DNA of 56,453 nucleotides from CAWJEL01 sp964647255 (GTDB lineage Bacteria; Chloroflexota; Anaerolineae; CG2-30-64-16), in assembly GCA_964647255.1 (NCBI GenBank), contig CAZYGI010000021.1:1-56453 (forward strand), written 5' to 3'. Of this stretch, positions 53,101-56,453 are shown piece after piece. The position numbers and the translations under genes were made by a program. The first letter of the stretch is position 1, and every line of letters starts with the position of its first letter. Below the pieces are notes generated by a model. It was given only the letters and a program-made list of their open reading frames with translations. It was not told the origin of the DNA and did no database searches.

Positions 53101-54056
53101 GCCAGACGCTGGCGGAGCACCTCGAAATCGTTATCCACCACCCGCTGCGGCCACTTGAAGCCGGCGCTGAGGGCCTGCTTGAAATCTTCCTGGGGACCGG
53201 TCTTGCGTTCGATGGCAAAGCGGTCGTAGCTGGCCCAACGGTAAAGCACCAGAGCGCGGATGACCTGGTTGCCCGGCTGCTGATTCCAACTGTTGATGTC
53301 CTCGTACGCGCGGCGGATCCAGCCGGTGTTGCGATCTTCCCACGGCCCGTTATAGTTGGTTTCGGTAATGTAGCACGGGAGGAAGCGCATGGACCTGGGC
53401 ACCACGCGCAGGAAATCCTGGTAGGTGGCAAACTCCTTGCTGTAGCGGTTGTACGGTGGGTCCATCTTGTCGGTGCTGGTGATGATGGCCGGGTCGGGGC
53501 TGCGGCTGTAGGTGTGCAGGGTGAAGCCGTCGCAATCACCGGACAGTAGCTTGAGCACCTCCTCGAAGTACTTGGTCCAGTCGCCGGTTTGATCGTTCCA
53601 GGGCGCGATGGCCCCCACCAACACCTGTGCGCCCGGGTCCACCTCCTGGATCGCGCGGCGGCAGAATCGGTAACAGCGCGCGTACAATCCCGGCGTGATC
53701 GGCTCGGCCGGCGATTTGGGCTGCTCATCCCGCATGTTCGGCTCGTTGCCGATGATCCAGATGCGGCAGCCCGTCGAGTTGCGTACGAAATTGGCGCAGC
53801 GCCTGGCGAAGTCCTCGTAGCGCGCGGAGCGAGGAAGGGTGCTGGTCTCGTAGTAACCGTAGTTGAGGCGCACGATCACGCCCAGGCCGCGGCCCGAGAG
53901 ATGCGTGTAGTTTTGGCCGCCGGGATCGTTCGGATCGGCCTTGATCTCCTCGGAAATGACCACCCACCCCGGCGCGCCCGCATCGAGCATCAACTGTTCG
54001 CCGCCGGGATCGTGCAGTCCGTACAGGTACGCGGAGTCGAACATGGGACGTGACAT
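50127..54056 (-). CDS. TIM-barrel protein with three amidase_2/PGRP domains and coiled coils
   Basis: This protein has 1309 residues. Residues 1-320 form a TIM-barrel hydrolase-like domain (CRIWIIGNEPNMRDEQP; LPCYITETNYNGPW). Three amidase_2/PGRP-type domains follow at about 410, 665 and 925, separated by coiled coils. All three keep the first His motif (RIVVHHTAI, RIVVHHTAT, LIAVHHTDT). Only the third keeps the second zinc site (VVGHRDIW, ECPGDQW). The first two read GRLEVEKVGSPGSQW and GRSELEVSGSPGSQW, losing the His and Cys ligands. So one domain is probably an active N-acetylmuramoyl-L-alanine amidase and two may only bind peptidoglycan. The C-terminus is a Lys/Arg/Pro-rich tail. The start at 54056 has AAGGAGG. 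No signal peptide is visible. Confidence 0.86.
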   Translation of the reverse strand: MSRPMFDSAYLYGLHDPGGEQLMLDAGAPGWVVISEEIKADPNDPGGQNYTHLSGRGLGVIVRLNYGYYETSTLPRSARYEDFARRCANFVRNSTGCRIWIIGNEPNMRDEQPKSPAEPITPGLYARCYRFCRRAIQEVDPGAQVLVGAIAPWNDQTGDWTKYFEEVLKLLSGDCDGFTLHTYSRSPDPAIITSTDKMDPPYNRYSKEFATYQDFLRVVPRSMRFLPCYITETNYNGPWEDRNTGWIRRAYEDINSWNQQPGNQVIRALVLYRWASYDRFAIERKTGPQEDFKQALSAGFKWPQRVVDNDFEVLRQRLADLEAQVAKLLADLQGASGAGVATSGPLVTRIADLGQRAGDVTTAAAAADALTRSVDSLEALLALPPGSVPQPDLQDLRGNLPQATPYPVRSLDAIRRIVVHHTAIPDGNLSPQAIAQGQVTRQGRPGITYHFLINADGAIYWTQPLEAVVEQTLKAEVNADSVAVALGGSFMTATPTEAQLASAAHLVAWLLVTCQLSADAIIGRLEVEKVGSPGSQWNTGARYRERLLADVQTWLNKQPNDADLAKLRQRVDELTAQVGQLQSAADQLRQETETLRAALAQGKQDIAGLRDAVAQKDLQIADLVEQVRRLQDGAPPGVVKPDIKDPGPLKQHDSKRYDTRPLSAIKRIVVHHTATSGTVTPQRVAEAQVARGQPGITYHFLIQSDGTIYATQPLEVITEQTKLPAANAGSVAVALAGDFRTAVPTEAQLAAAARLIAWLLVTHNLGNDAVVGRSELEVSGSPGSQWLSGAAFKHTLLAAVAAERAKTSSDGGSGGNEALVAQLQGQVSGLTQERDSLKSALAQAQAEVERLRSADGQAQVQSLLQQIAANEATMAQLRSSITTLQAEIERLRAVQPAGVPQPPLVDMIGKLETHPTLPPYTTRTRPITLIAVHHTDTPTTHTVQNIAHYHVFGVRKRGDKIVKEQWPGVAYHYIVATDGTIFHCQPDEIRSYQVGGEPNNYAVAVSLIGRFMRTDLQSNPHPPEKQEPTAAQLASASQLIAWLMQKYSVPLQPQFENGIPVTGVVGHRDIWDQVEKGATECPGDQWKTGIAWRDKLLAAVQGWLDGQPQSRAKPIKHYLLLWDHGADWAQADWRNAQDYIAAFRPTAGFSVTDAMQAEVVTIVGGDAGISGTDEARLVEAGCRVFRLAGVDEADTRARLAALIAAGTPYPGARGVARGSETPDPWDRGPEASPDPPWDAWTVPDEWPLIGFDPAAAEDALIDIPSVTRGAGKVAKTRTPKPKHSKPRSGASDPEQKPKRRRSKSTGGAA

Positions 54057-54526
54057 GGGGAAACCTCCTTGACGGGAAGCCGTGCGTGCTCGGACCGAAC
54101 GGCGCGTGGGTGAGCCCCATCTGCGGGCGTCATGATCACCTGCACCGGCCGGCGGTTCCCAATACGTGGCCGCCGGCACGATTTAGCATGGTTATTTGGC
54201 GCTGATAGAACGCCGATAGTCGGCTGTGGATGTGCACACCGTGCGCCTGAGCGTTACTGCCAGTGCAGCAGCAGATAGGCGAGCAGAAATTGCAGGCGCG
54301 CTTGAGCGAAACCTCCGAACGGCTCGCCATTCCACGTCAGTTGGAATCCGCCAAGAAGGCGAATATCCAGAGTTCCGCGTGGGCCGAGACTTCAGATCGC
54401 ATCGTATGAGTGTCAAATTCACTGGTCTAAAGCAAGCACTGGAACTTTATCATGCAGCCAGATTTCTGTCAACGCACACTTCTGCGGCGAGTTCTCGGAT
54501 CAAACATCTCGCTAACGGTGTACAAA
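54057..54526. other. intergenic region upstream of the amidase operon
   Basis: 470 bases separate the divergent amidase and aconitase genes. The local base composition is more A/T-rich than in the genes. I see no gene or RNA. A minus-strand TTGACA lies at 54416 to 54411, but no good -10 follows at 17 bases. The promoter of the amidase operon must lie here but cannot be placed. Confidence 0.5.
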
Positions 54527-54555
54527 TTGACATCACCCGCCGCGCCCGCTATAAT
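54527..54555 (+). promoter_or_regulatory. consensus sigma70 promoter of acnA
   Basis: A perfect TTGACA (54527-54532), a 17-base spacer and a perfect TATAAT (54550-54555) lie 72 bases before the aconitase start codon. It is the strongest promoter match in the window. Confidence 0.85.
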
Positions 54556-54627
54556 TCCGCCGCTGAACGAAACAGTTTGGCGAAAGCGAAACTACGAATC
54601 GCTTGTTTGCTGCCAGGAGTAGGCCAC

Positions 54628-56453
<1,826 letters not shown>

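Overview
The window is GC-rich and gene-dense. It looks like a chromosomal segment from an uncultured or little-studied Chloroflexota bacterium of the Anaerolineae type. That placement is an inference from the long Thr-Pro linkers in secreted proteins, the YchF P-loop variant, the AfsR-like CHAT/NB-ARC/TPR protein, the short dispersed repeats inside genes, and a tRNA without an encoded CCA. There is no transposase, integrase, phage gene or CRISPR array.

Region 1 (about 25-13340, + strand) is one long operon behind a clean sigma70-type promoter, closed by a hairpin. It encodes a membrane TIR protein with an outer TPR-like region, three paralogous secreted SH3 proteins, a soluble caspase-TIR fusion, a second membrane TIR protein with an outer beta-propeller, a HExxH metallopeptidase with a propeller, and a secreted LysM protein. 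The layout suggests outer-surface sensors signalling by TIR-TIR contact to a cytosolic protease. I consider this the best candidate for an undescribed system.

Region 2 (13347-15593, - strand) holds ychF and a ROK sugar kinase. Region 3 (15571-22640) is a headless Rhs locus. It has one 5'-truncated Rhs protein with its toxin tip and candidate immunity gene, then two displaced toxin tips, each followed by a small membrane protein. The right edge is a chimeric scar built from Rhs core, a 75-bp copy of part of the ROK gene, and a copy of the palindrome upstream of ROK.

Region 4 (22640-24555) has an HD hydrolase, a deoxyribosyltransferase-like gene, and a tRNA-Arg(UCU) interrupted by a 643-nt group I intron. 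The intron carries a frameshifted PD-(D/E)xK homing endonuclease. Region 5 (24556-29065, - strand) has an MFS transporter, a Gfo/Idh/MocA oxidoreductase, a lipoprotein metallophosphoesterase with an in-frame TGA at a conserved-Cys position (possible selenocysteine), and an esterase. Region 6 (29154-37733, + strand) has a QxxRW glycosyltransferase, VKOR, ferritin, a RibD/DHFR-like reductase, a winged-helix protein, and a tightly overlapping set: CrtI-like flavoprotein, RuBisCO-like protein, YjbQ, and a degenerate HAD protein.

Region 7 (37755-54056, - strand) has a CHAT-NB-ARC-TPR protein directly upstream of a 2202-residue FG-GAP/HExxH secreted protein, preceded by two translationally overlapping cell-wall enzymes (M23 peptidase; triple amidase with two degenerate domains). 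Region 8 is aconitase (acnA), which runs off the right end behind a consensus promoter. All functions are read from motifs by eye. No database search was run.
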